In this document: one piece after another, positions 17,601 through 23,627 of the stretch
How the letters are laid out: every line of letters starts with the position of its first letter
How positions within the stretch are numbered: position 1 is the stretch's first letter
Assembly (NCBI GenBank): GCA_900769375.1
Contig: CAAGGN010000177.1
Span: 1 to 23,627 of the forward strand
Source of the DNA: Clostridia bacterium
GTDB taxonomy: Bacteria; Bacillota; Clostridia; Oscillospirales; Acutalibacteraceae
Reading direction: 5' to 3'
Length of the DNA: 23,627 bases
The notes under the pieces: generated by a model
The model's input: the letters and a program-made list of their open reading frames with translations, nothing else
Told to the model about the DNA's origin: nothing
Databases searched by the model: none
Program-made: the position numbers and the translations under genes

Positions 17601-17874
17601 TTCCGCAAGAAATACGAGTAATTTTATATCCAAGGGCGATTTTGAAAAGATTTTCGCCTTTATAACCCGTAAGCTTAAAAGCTCGGGAAATCTTATGCTT
17701 AGCGGTGATATTAAAGCCGACCCTGTTGACGGGGTGGATGGTGACGCTTGTAAATACTGCGATTTTGCAGCTATTTGCAGAAAGCGCAACGACGAGCATA
17801 AAAAGGTGCCGAAAATGAAGAGCGTAGAGGTTATTACCGAAATAGAAAGGCAGGTGGCAGAGGATGGCAATTAA
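14617..17874 (+). CDS. addB: ATP-dependent helicase/deoxyribonuclease subunit B
   Basis: Subunit of the AddAB helicase-nuclease that resects double-strand breaks and loads RecA after Chi recognition; AddB carries the Chi-reading scanning site and one nuclease domain. A Walker A-like GRAGFGKS lies at residues 7-14. The C-terminal RecB-like nuclease has VDYKTG with Asp911 and Lys913. Four cysteines (Cys758, Cys1045, Cys1048, Cys1054) have the spacing of the Fe-S cluster that holds the nuclease domain together in Bacillus AddB. At 1085 residues it is slightly shorter than the ~1166 of B. subtilis. GGAGG lies 6 bases before the ATG. Its 3' end overlaps addA by 11 bases, in the usual addB-addA order. 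A weak AT-rich region upstream presumably holds its promoter, but I could not define one. Confidence 0.96.
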   Translation: MLQFVLGRAGFGKSYTVTEKIGECIEKGGTPILIVPEQFSFESERAILSRFGERATDRVKVMSFSRLCDEASRIYGGGAGRVLSDADKTIILGRAMKSCKSELKLWKGYVNSAGFIENMLNAISEFKLHAVSYEDLFSAAERVEDSYLTSKLIDTALIYKNYDLLLGEKFIDSNDNLAKFYLQLKNHNFFEGKDVFIDSFKGFTGQQLKIINVIIATAASVTVALTLDTESTRKNGVFANIIKTKEKLIKAAKSHNVPVAEDIILKESFCKNDSLKTLEKLMAGYSDLDDTDIDSITICSAADIGEEAEFVARTIRKIAREENAKYDDFAVIVRDAESYAEEFDSACNRNGVNCFIDRRIPISSLPISVMALNAISLAGKLSTEKILRFYKSGIEHISLEELAELENYTYLWGIDGDAWEKDWDMNPDGFRETGDEKYAKEIEERLKSINSIRRKMIAPIITFKKAFCGSAQNMAESLVNLILSVGGDKSIKSLCQKYKNENNHAYADALRQSFDMFMGILESMVTCFGEGSVTAKEFENALKNGTALTTVGISPQTLDEVTFGAADRTRPYRPKYVFLMGVNQGVFPRNVSSIGIFTNKEREILKVNDIDIPDKTVESAIDEEYLVYSSVCLASEKLFISYTQSLSDGSAAEPSAFISEIEENLRVNKISVPMPLTDSILPETKEAAFSEMCKRLSKDEGEALTVKAALDEEFAGRTENVFAMKKPPNNTISGDTAKRLYGKDMYVSPTRFEVFNSCRFMYFCKYGLNAKKLEPVEFSVLQRGTLVHYVMERLIGEFGKGVAKLSKEEISDSVDRYVAEYLDGISGYRSIEDERLKYLVETISRSAKFVAERLALEFAQSDFEPVHCELKIGKDGEIPEIKIPLDDGANLRLGGVVDRVDKWNGYIRIVDYKTGSKEFKFPDILFGQNMQMLLYLYAVSGSEEWGGDPAGIFYMPAKRNKNDKSKRRMNGLMEADMDLVNAMDKENSGEFIPILSARNTSNFISKGDFEKIFAFITRKLKSSGNLMLSGDIKADPVDGVDGDACKYCDFAAICRKRNDEHKKVPKMKSVEVITEIERQVAEDGN

Positions 17875-20800
17875 TTTTACGCCTATGCAAGAAAAAGCCA
17901 TCAAAACGGAAGGCACTGTCTTGGTTTCTGCCGCCGCGGGCTCGGGTAAAACTGCGGTTTTGGTTGAGAGGGTTATAAGAAAAATAACGAGAAAAGAAAA
18001 CCCCGTAAGCATTGATAAGATGCTTATCGTTACCTTTACCAATGCCGCCGCGGCCGAGATGAAAAGAAAGATCGAGAAGCGGCTTTATGAGGTTTGTCGC
18101 GAGAATCCCGATGATGAAGGTCTTCTTAGACAAAAGCATCTAATTTCCTCCGCCGATATCTGCACGATAGATTCGTTTTGTATAAATCTTGTTAGAAATA
18201 ATTTTGAAAAGTGCGGCGTAGATCCCGATTTTGCCGTGCAGGATGATTCTGCCCTTGCATCAATAAATAAGGGCGTTATGAGCCGCGTGATAGGGGAGAG
18301 AATGAAGGAAAACACCCCTGAATTCAAGCGACTTTTAGAACTTACGGGCTGCGAATACGATGAAAAGGAATTGTCTGCCCAAATAGAGAGGGTTTATCTC
18401 TATTCACAGCAACTACCCTTTCCGGAAAGGTTTGTAAGAGGGCTTGTAACCCCGTATATTATACCCTTTAATAACGAGCATCCTTGGTCTGTTGAAGCTT
18501 TTAAAAAAGCTTTTGATATACTGAATAGGGCAAGAAAAACCTTGGAAAAAATGGCCGAGGTTTCATTGCTTCTCGGTGAAAAGCATAAGGCATATACTGA
18601 AACCCTATCCCTTTTGGTTGACCTTCTTTTTAGAACCGTTTCAAAGGGCGATTGGAACGAGATGCAACGGGAAATATCGGGGGCGCAGATACCCCGTCAA
18701 CCCAGTGTGCCTTCGGATTCTCCCGAAGGAAAAGTTTTTAAATACTGCAAGGAAAAGATTGTTAACGCCATAGGCAAGGTAGGCAAACTTTTCTATGCCG
18801 AAAGCGCAGTTATTGAGAGAGAATTGTCCAAAAATCGCGCACCAATAGAGCTTTTTGCCGCTATGGTAAATGATTATGGCAAACTTCTTTTTGAAGAATA
18901 TAAAAAGGAAAATGTTTTAACCTTCCATAATACCGAGCAATTAGCGCTTTCCTTTCTCTGCAAATCAACCCCGCCCGGTTATGAGCTTAACCCCGAGGCA
19001 AAAGAGTATTTAAGCCGTTATGATGAAGTTCTTGTTGATGAATTTCAGGATGTGAACGACCTTCAGGATATGCTTTTTCATATTCTTTCCGGTGAATCAA
19101 AGCGGCTCTTTATAGTTGGCGACGTAAAGCAGAGTATATATGGCTTCAGGGGTTCTAATCCCGAAAACTTCCAGAAGAAAAAAGCGGTTTATAAGCCCGT
19201 CAATAGCGGTGCAGAGAATGAACCCCGTAAAATAATTCTTTCGGATAACTTCCGTAGCCGAAAGGGTATATGCGATTATGTAAATTTTGTTTTCAGGAAA
19301 CTTTTAAACGGTGGTATCGGCTCCATTGTTTATAATGAGGATGAATTTTTAAATGCTTCGGGCGACTTCCCCGAAAGCGCAGTTCCCGCCGTGGACTTTT
19401 TACTTGCCGATAAAACGGATGACGAAAATGAAGATGCGCGACTTGTTTTCGAAGGCAAGTGCATTGCCGAAAAAATCCTTAATATTATGAAGGAAGGTGC
19501 TGTAATCAGTGATAAAGAAGCGCTGAGAAATGCAAAATATTCCGATTTTGTAATTCTTCTTGATAGCGTCAAAAATAAAGCGAACGTTATATCCGAAGCG
19601 TTGAAGGAGCGGGGTATTCCCGTAAGCTATGGCGCAGAGGTTTTCTTTGAAACCGTAGAAATATTGACGGTTACCGCCCTCTTAAAAATTATTGATAATC
19701 CGAGAAACGATATTGAACTCTTAACGGTTATGATGTCGCCTATATTTAATTTTACGGCAGAGGAATTGGCGATAATCCGCGCTGATTTTAAAAAGGGCGA
19801 ATTTTATTCTGCTGTAAATAACGCGGCCCAATGCGGCAATGTTAAGGTTGTGAACTTCCTTGAAAAAATCGCCGAAATGCGTCGCGAGGCCGCAGTTTTA
19901 CCCGTTGATAAATTGCTTTCAAAATTATATCTTATGACCGATTACGTTAATTTTGCAAGCGCGATGACGGGAGGAGAGATGCGTCGGGCAAATCTTATTA
20001 CCCTTAAAAAATTAGCATCGGCATATAGCAGTAGCTATGGAGGCGGTATAGGAGGATTTTTGAATTACCTTAAAACTCTTCCCGAAAAAGCAATAAAATC
20101 TTCTGTTGGTGGCGGTGAAAATTGTGTTCGGATTATGACTATGCACGCCTCAAAGGGCTTGCAATTCCCCGTTTGCATAATTTCAAATCTCGGTGGAGAG
20201 ATAAACCGTATTGATTCCTCTGAAAAAATTCTTTATACGGATGAGCTGGGTATGGGCTTTAAATATTACGATTATGGTTGCGAATCAGACGTTGAGGACC
20301 TTGCTCATATTCTCGTATCTATGGATGAAAGGGAAAAGACAACCGAGGAAAAAATGCGACTTTTGTACGTTGCGCTAACCAGAGCCATTGACCGACTTGT
20401 TTTAGTAAGTACGCCGAGTAATCCCGTGTCCGCACTTAATACAGCAGCGGCCAATATAAACAATATTGGCGAAATTGATACAGAGTGGCTTAAAAATTCC
20501 CGTCATATGAACGAGTGGCTTTTAGCCACCGCTCTTATGCATCCCGATGCTACCGTGCTTCGTAGTATTTGTGAGCTTGGCGTAAGGACTGAGGATGATG
20601 AAAGCAAAGTTCGTTTTACCGTTATGAATACATATAATTTGAGCGGTATAAAAGCAGAGACTGAGGAAGAAATAAAGGTGGGAGCGAATGAGGAAACGGC
20701 GGCTAAAATACGTGAAAACATTTCCTACAAATACCCCCTTGATGCGCTAAAGGGTGTGAGATCTAAAATTTCGGTTTCAGATCTTGCGAATCGCGCCGAA

Positions 20801-21358
20801 AGTGATAAATTTGCCTTTACGGCAAGACCGTCATTTATGCTTAAAAACGGGCTTTCTGCCGCGGGCAGAGGCACCGCTACACATAGCGTAATGCAGTTTA
20901 TAGAAATGAAGGAAAAGCCCGATATTGATGCAGAAATTGAGCGCCTTCGAGAGTGGCAGTTTATAACCGAAGAAGCGGCAGAAGCAGTAGATAAAGATGC
21001 CGTAAAACGCTTCTTTGAAAGCGGTGTTTATAACCGCATTAAGAACGCAAAGGAACTTCGTAGAGAAATGCGGTTTTTAAGTGAAATCCCTGCCCGAAGA
21101 ATAGATGAAACTTTAGAGGGCGAATTAGGTAATACCCCCGTTATCGTTCAGGGCGCCGTAGACCTTTGTTTCGAGGAAGAAGATGGTATCGTCGTTCTCG
21201 ATTTCAAGACCGATAAGGCAGATAATCTTGAAACCCTTAAAGAAACATATAGCGAACAGCTTAATATCTACGCTACGGCGGTAGAAAAAATAATGGGCAA
21301 ACCCGTAAAGGAAAAGATAATTTATTCCTTTAATTTATCGGATTATATTTCCTTTTAA
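17864..21358 (+). CDS. addA: ATP-dependent helicase/nuclease subunit A
   Basis: UvrD-like SF1A helicase motor and second nuclease of AddAB. Motifs in order: Q motif FTPMQ (5-9), Walker A AAAGSGKT (23-30), motif Ia TFTNAAAAEMK, Walker B VDEFQD (391-396), motif III GDVKQSIYGFRGS, motif V MTMHASKGLQFP (758-769) and motif VI LLYVALTRAIDRL. The C-terminal nuclease has VVLDFKTDK with Asp1113 and Lys1115, and a QLNIYATAVE segment with the usual Q-x3-Y. The 1164 residues compare with ~1232 in B. subtilis. All catalytic motifs look intact. It overlaps addB and is followed after 10 bases by an AraC-type regulator gene, probably in the same transcript. Confidence 0.97.
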   Translation: MAINFTPMQEKAIKTEGTVLVSAAAGSGKTAVLVERVIRKITRKENPVSIDKMLIVTFTNAAAAEMKRKIEKRLYEVCRENPDDEGLLRQKHLISSADICTIDSFCINLVRNNFEKCGVDPDFAVQDDSALASINKGVMSRVIGERMKENTPEFKRLLELTGCEYDEKELSAQIERVYLYSQQLPFPERFVRGLVTPYIIPFNNEHPWSVEAFKKAFDILNRARKTLEKMAEVSLLLGEKHKAYTETLSLLVDLLFRTVSKGDWNEMQREISGAQIPRQPSVPSDSPEGKVFKYCKEKIVNAIGKVGKLFYAESAVIERELSKNRAPIELFAAMVNDYGKLLFEEYKKENVLTFHNTEQLALSFLCKSTPPGYELNPEAKEYLSRYDEVLVDEFQDVNDLQDMLFHILSGESKRLFIVGDVKQSIYGFRGSNPENFQKKKAVYKPVNSGAENEPRKIILSDNFRSRKGICDYVNFVFRKLLNGGIGSIVYNEDEFLNASGDFPESAVPAVDFLLADKTDDENEDARLVFEGKCIAEKILNIMKEGAVISDKEALRNAKYSDFVILLDSVKNKANVISEALKERGIPVSYGAEVFFETVEILTVTALLKIIDNPRNDIELLTVMMSPIFNFTAEELAIIRADFKKGEFYSAVNNAAQCGNVKVVNFLEKIAEMRREAAVLPVDKLLSKLYLMTDYVNFASAMTGGEMRRANLITLKKLASAYSSSYGGGIGGFLNYLKTLPEKAIKSSVGGGENCVRIMTMHASKGLQFPVCIISNLGGEINRIDSSEKILYTDELGMGFKYYDYGCESDVEDLAHILVSMDEREKTTEEKMRLLYVALTRAIDRLVLVSTPSNPVSALNTAAANINNIGEIDTEWLKNSRHMNEWLLATALMHPDATVLRSICELGVRTEDDESKVRFTVMNTYNLSGIKAETEEEIKVGANEETAAKIRENISYKYPLDALKGVRSKISVSDLANRAESDKFAFTARPSFMLKNGLSAAGRGTATHSVMQFIEMKEKPDIDAEIERLREWQFITEEAAEAVDKDAVKRFFESGVYNRIKNAKELRREMRFLSEIPARRIDETLEGELGNTPVIVQGAVDLCFEEEDGIVVLDFKTDKADNLETLKETYSEQLNIYATAVEKIMGKPVKEKIIYSFNLSDYISF

Positions 21359-21368
21359 GAGGTGAAAT

Positions 21369-22160
21369 ATGCTTTACGAAAATAAATTTTTTGAGGATGC
21401 TTACAGTGTTTATTGGAACTATAAAAACACCTATCCAATGCACCTTCACGAGAAGGTGGAAGTAATATATTTCCTTAAAGGCAGTCTTACCGCCACGGTA
21501 GGTAACAAGAAGTATGAGTGTAGGGAAGGGGATTTGTTAATAATCTTCCCTTATGAGCCGCATTGCTATGAATCCGCATCGGATGATGAAATTAATGTTG
21601 CTATGGGAATACCAATTGCAATGCTTGCGGGCTACGGCATCAATCTTTTTGCCATCAAGCCGGAAAGCCATCTTATAAAAAACTCTGAAAGAAAAATCAA
21701 GCGGCTTAATTTACTTGTCGATGCATTGGAAACCTACAGAAATAATTATTGGGAAACCGTTGGAGCGCTTCATTTTAGCTGCGCCTTTTTTGGAGAGGCA
21801 ATTAAGGGAGTGAATCTTGTTCCCCGTTTTAAAAACGAAATGAAAACGGGCGAAAAAATATTGGTGACCTGCACCGAAAACTTTCTTGATTCAACATTTA
21901 CAATAGCCGCTCTTTCGGAAAAGACGGGTATAAGCGAAAGGTCCATTTCAAGATTTTTTTCGGGGAATCTTGAAACCTCTTTCCCGAAATTTATTTCAAT
22001 GATGCGGGTGTCCCACGCCACCGAACTTATGGAGCAAAAGGGTTATACCATAACCAAGGCGGCGCTTGAGAGCGGTTTTGGCTCGGTCAGAAGTTTCAAT
22101 AGAGCTTTTAAATTAGAAAAAAATGTTACCCCCAGCGAATATTTTGGCAAAAAGAAATAA
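21369..22160 (+). CDS. AraC-family transcriptional regulator
   Basis: A 263-residue regulator. The N-terminal cupin-like sensor has MHLHEKVEVIYFLKG and EGDLLIIFPYEPHCY, the histidine/acidic pattern of AraC ligand domains that usually sense sugars. The C-terminal domain (about 175-260) has two helix-turn-helix motifs: AALSEKTGISERSISRFF, then ITKAALESGFGSVRSFNRAF, ending in the family signature NVTPSEYFGKK. Its start is 10 bases after addA with a GAGGTGA ribosome binding site, so it is carried on the addBA transcript although its role has no clear link to recombination. A terminator follows, then the promoter of a secreted glycoside hydrolase, a plausible target. The ligand is unknown. Confidence 0.92.
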   Translation: MLYENKFFEDAYSVYWNYKNTYPMHLHEKVEVIYFLKGSLTATVGNKKYECREGDLLIIFPYEPHCYESASDDEINVAMGIPIAMLAGYGINLFAIKPESHLIKNSERKIKRLNLLVDALETYRNNYWETVGALHFSCAFFGEAIKGVNLVPRFKNEMKTGEKILVTCTENFLDSTFTIAALSEKTGISERSISRFFSGNLETSFPKFISMMRVSHATELMEQKGYTITKAALESGFGSVRSFNRAFKLEKNVTPSEYFGKKK

Positions 22161-22171
22161 TAGGTATGATG

Positions 22172-22215
22172 ATACGGGCTTGAAACTCTATTTCAAGCCC
22201 GTATTTGTTATTTTT
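22172..22215 (+). terminator. Rho-independent terminator after the AraC-type regulator
   Basis: ATACGGGCTTGAAA (22172-22185) pairs perfectly over 14 bases with TTTCAAGCCCGTAT (22191-22204), with a CTCTA loop, then a T-rich tail TTGTTATTTTT. It begins 12 bases after the stop codon and ends the addB-addA-regulator transcript. Confidence 0.92.
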
Positions 22216-22507
22216 AGGTTTAAAAAAGGAAAAATATGAAATAAAATAGAAAAGTTGGCGGAAAATGTCTATGTTTTTGCACGAATTTGCTTGTAAAAAA
22301 TATGAACATATTGTAAAATGAAAAATGTAATATAGCCATTAAATTTCACAAAGATTATTCCCTTGTGTATAAATATGTGTGAAAATGATACATTTTTAAC
22401 AAACAAACGGGGGACCTTGGGTTATTTTAGTAAAAAAATCATAAGGAAATTTGAGGAATTATTTTTGGCAAAAATTGTCCGTTTAAATTTTGAAGGAGGT
22501 TGTTTTG
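22216..22507 (+). other. AT-rich intergenic region and long leader of the glycoside hydrolase gene
   Basis: No gene is visible here. It holds the promoter at 22291-22319, giving a leader of about 180 bases. The leader has AAACGG (22405-22410), part of a G-rich patch GGGGGACCTTGGG, able to pair with CCGTTT (22479-22484) just before the ribosome binding site AAGGAGG (22493-22499). I could not match it to a known riboswitch class. The length and the possible long-range pairing leave room for leader control. Confidence 0.5.
22291..22319 (+). promoter_or_regulatory. Promoter of the glycoside hydrolase gene with embedded repeats
   Basis: -35 TTGTAA (22291-22296), 17-base spacer, -10 TAAAAT (22314-22319). 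TTGTAAAA occurs twice in the same orientation, at 22291-22298 and 22311-22318, 20 bases apart, covering both promoter boxes. Between them AATATG-AA-CATATT (22299-22312) is a perfect palindrome around two bases. The spacing of about two helical turns is like the direct half-sites of AraC-family proteins. Confidence 0.55.
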
Positions 22508-23627
22508 ATGAAAAAAGTTTTCTCAAAAAGACTCTTGGCAGCAGTACTTGCCCTTGTTGTCTGCGTTAGCGTTGCAGGCGCATCTATGGCTGTTGAGTCA
22601 AGCGCGCAGTCAACCCGTTTAATCACTGTGGATACCGATACGGTTCTGACAGATGATTTTATCGGTATTGGTACTAACCATTGGTGTAGTAACTTTGTTA
22701 GTGGAATGAATGCTGCGTATCAGACTGTCAATGAAGAACGCAACGCTATTCAAGAGCTTAAGTATGTTCGTCTTTTGTTCCTTCCCCAGTGGCTTATGGA
22801 CCAGACTCTCCCCGCAGAGCAGATGAAGGAAGAGTATGAGAACGGAATTTACCATTGGGAAAATCTTAATGTAGTAAACTTCTATGAAAAGATAAGGATG
22901 TACCACGATATCGGAGCCACAGTTATCATAAATGTTGGCGGTCGTGCTACCGTCGAAACTGCTTGGTGGCAGGTTGAGGATGCAGGTGTTAGTGAAGCGG
23001 GTCTTCGCGCTGCCCCTGCCGATCTTCAGAAATTCGCCGAAATGACCTATGCGCTTTTTGAGCATGCTTGGGATCTCGGATATGATAATGTTACCCACGT
23101 TTCCTTCTTTAACGAAGTAAATGGTGGTAACTATGAGGCATTTGCCGATAAGAAGGAATATTGGGTGCAGATGCTTTCTCACGTTCATAATGAATTCAAA
23201 AGGCATACATATACAAATAACCCCCAGAGTCCCTATTACAATATGAACGCCCGTGATGTTCTTAATATGTTAGGCACCGAGCTTTCGGGCTTTGTTGATG
23301 AGCCCCAGATTGTAGAGTGGCTTGATTATGTTAAGAAAAATCTGGTTGAAGAAGACGGAACTCCTATGTTTGAGATTCTAAACTCCCACCAGTATCCCCA
23401 CTATAAAACATGGGAACAGGCAACCAATCTTTATAATAGAATGGGCGCTAAATACCCCGGTATCTGGGCTAATGAGTTTGGTTCACGAGCTCTTCTTCGT
23501 CCGGGTATCGACCTCGAATCTAACTACAATGATGATTATAAATATAGCGAAACCTCTCAGGTTATCGCAATGACCAATGCAGGTTACGGCGGTATAGCCC
23601 AATGGGCTACTTCAGGAGATCGGAAGA
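22508..23627 (+). CDS. Secreted glycoside hydrolase, clan GH-A type, 3' end missing
   Basis: An open frame of 373 codons running off the right edge. A Sec signal peptide (MKKVFSKRLLAAVLALVVCV) has a likely cleavage site after residue 28 (ASMA). The rest reads as a TIM-barrel glycosidase: VSFFNEVNGGN puts the presumed acid/base Glu203 after Asn202 at the end of strand 4, and GIWANEFGSR puts the presumed nucleophile Glu323 on strand 7. The 120-residue gap between them fits clan GH-A. FEILNSHQYPHY, with HQYPH before the nucleophile, is also usual there. The family (GH5, GH30, GH39 or other) and the substrate cannot be set. AAGGAGG lies 8 bases before the ATG. Residues from about 370 on come from adapter-like bases and should be ignored. 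The AraC-type gene upstream may control it. Confidence 0.82.
   Translation, partial: MKKVFSKRLLAAVLALVVCVSVAGASMAVESSAQSTRLITVDTDTVLTDDFIGIGTNHWCSNFVSGMNAAYQTVNEERNAIQELKYVRLLFLPQWLMDQTLPAEQMKEEYENGIYHWENLNVVNFYEKIRMYHDIGATVIINVGGRATVETAWWQVEDAGVSEAGLRAAPADLQKFAEMTYALFEHAWDLGYDNVTHVSFFNEVNGGNYEAFADKKEYWVQMLSHVHNEFKRHTYTNNPQSPYYNMNARDVLNMLGTELSGFVDEPQIVEWLDYVKKNLVEEDGTPMFEILNSHQYPHYKTWEQATNLYNRMGAKYPGIWANEFGSRALLRPGIDLESNYNDDYKYSETSQVIAMTNAGYGGIAQWATSGDRK
23617..23627 (+). other. Probable Illumina adapter remnant at contig end
   Basis: The last 11 bases, AGATCGGAAGA, are identical to the first 11 bases of the Illumina TruSeq adapter, which begins AGATCGGAAGAGC. The match is flush with the end of the window, as expected for read-through left in an assembly. 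These bases are probably not part of the genome. Confidence 0.88.

Noticed and set aside
17197..18042. 281-codon minus-strand open frame across the addB-addA junction
   Set aside because: It lies antisense to two certain genes, has no ribosome binding site or recognisable domain, and its composition mirrors the coding strand.
22400..22490. c-di-AMP (ydaO-type) riboswitch suggested by GGGGGACC and GGGTTA
   Set aside because: Only short fragments resemble the class; the remaining conserved blocks and the closing stem are not found.
22363..22569. 68-codon plus-strand frame overlapping the start of the glycosidase gene
   Set aside because: No ribosome binding site; it runs out of frame through the signal peptide codons of the real gene.
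22619..23206. 195-codon minus-strand frame opposite the glycosidase
   Set aside because: Antisense to a gene with a signal peptide and catalytic motifs; the protein has no coherent features.

Overview
The window looks like a contig from a low-to-moderate GC Bacillota bacterium of the Clostridia, possibly an uncultured gut Oscillospirales-type lineage. This rests on strong AAGGAGG-type ribosome binding sites, sigma-A promoters with TATAAT boxes, AddAB instead of RecBCD, a paired YmfF/YmfH-type M16 protease locus, and the style of the proteins. Both ends are cut inside genes. The right end carries 11 bases identical to the start of the Illumina TruSeq adapter, so it is probably the true end of a short-read contig.

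Layout. (1) 1-3348, minus strand: an operon nrdR > gltX > glnS (glnS runs off the left edge), coding for the ribonucleotide reductase repressor and the glutamyl- and glutaminyl-tRNA synthetases. (2) 3504-8459, plus strand, divergent from nrdR: inactive M16 homologue, active M16 metallopeptidase, lgt, folD and an unidentified exported membrane-anchored protein, all overlapping or nearly touching. (3) 8547-8804: rpsT with its own promoter and a strong terminator. (4) 8875-9152: a ~278 bp non-coding element with 20 bp terminal inverted repeats and internal hairpins, read here as a MITE; its right end supplies the stop codon of uvrC. (5) 9150-10961, minus strand: uvrC. (6) 11097-14526, plus strand: cyclophilin-type peptidyl-prolyl isomerase, rmlA (rfbA) and two family-2 glycosyltransferases, the second resembling rhamnosyltransferases, closed by a terminator. 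(7) 14617-22160: addB, addA and an AraC-family regulator, closed by a terminator. (8) 22161-22507: a promoter and long AT-rich leader, then a truncated secreted clan GH-A type glycoside hydrolase to the right end.

Most of the window is housekeeping: translation (glnS, gltX, rpsT), DNA repair (uvrC, addAB), one-carbon metabolism (folD), lipoprotein maturation (lgt) and surface polysaccharide precursors (rmlA plus transferases). The accessory signals are the MITE-like element, the AraC regulator next to a secreted glycosidase whose promoter carries spaced direct repeats and a palindrome, and the unidentified exported protein. I saw no CRISPR array, tRNA, rRNA, prophage or toxin-antitoxin locus, and no clear new defence or biosynthetic system.
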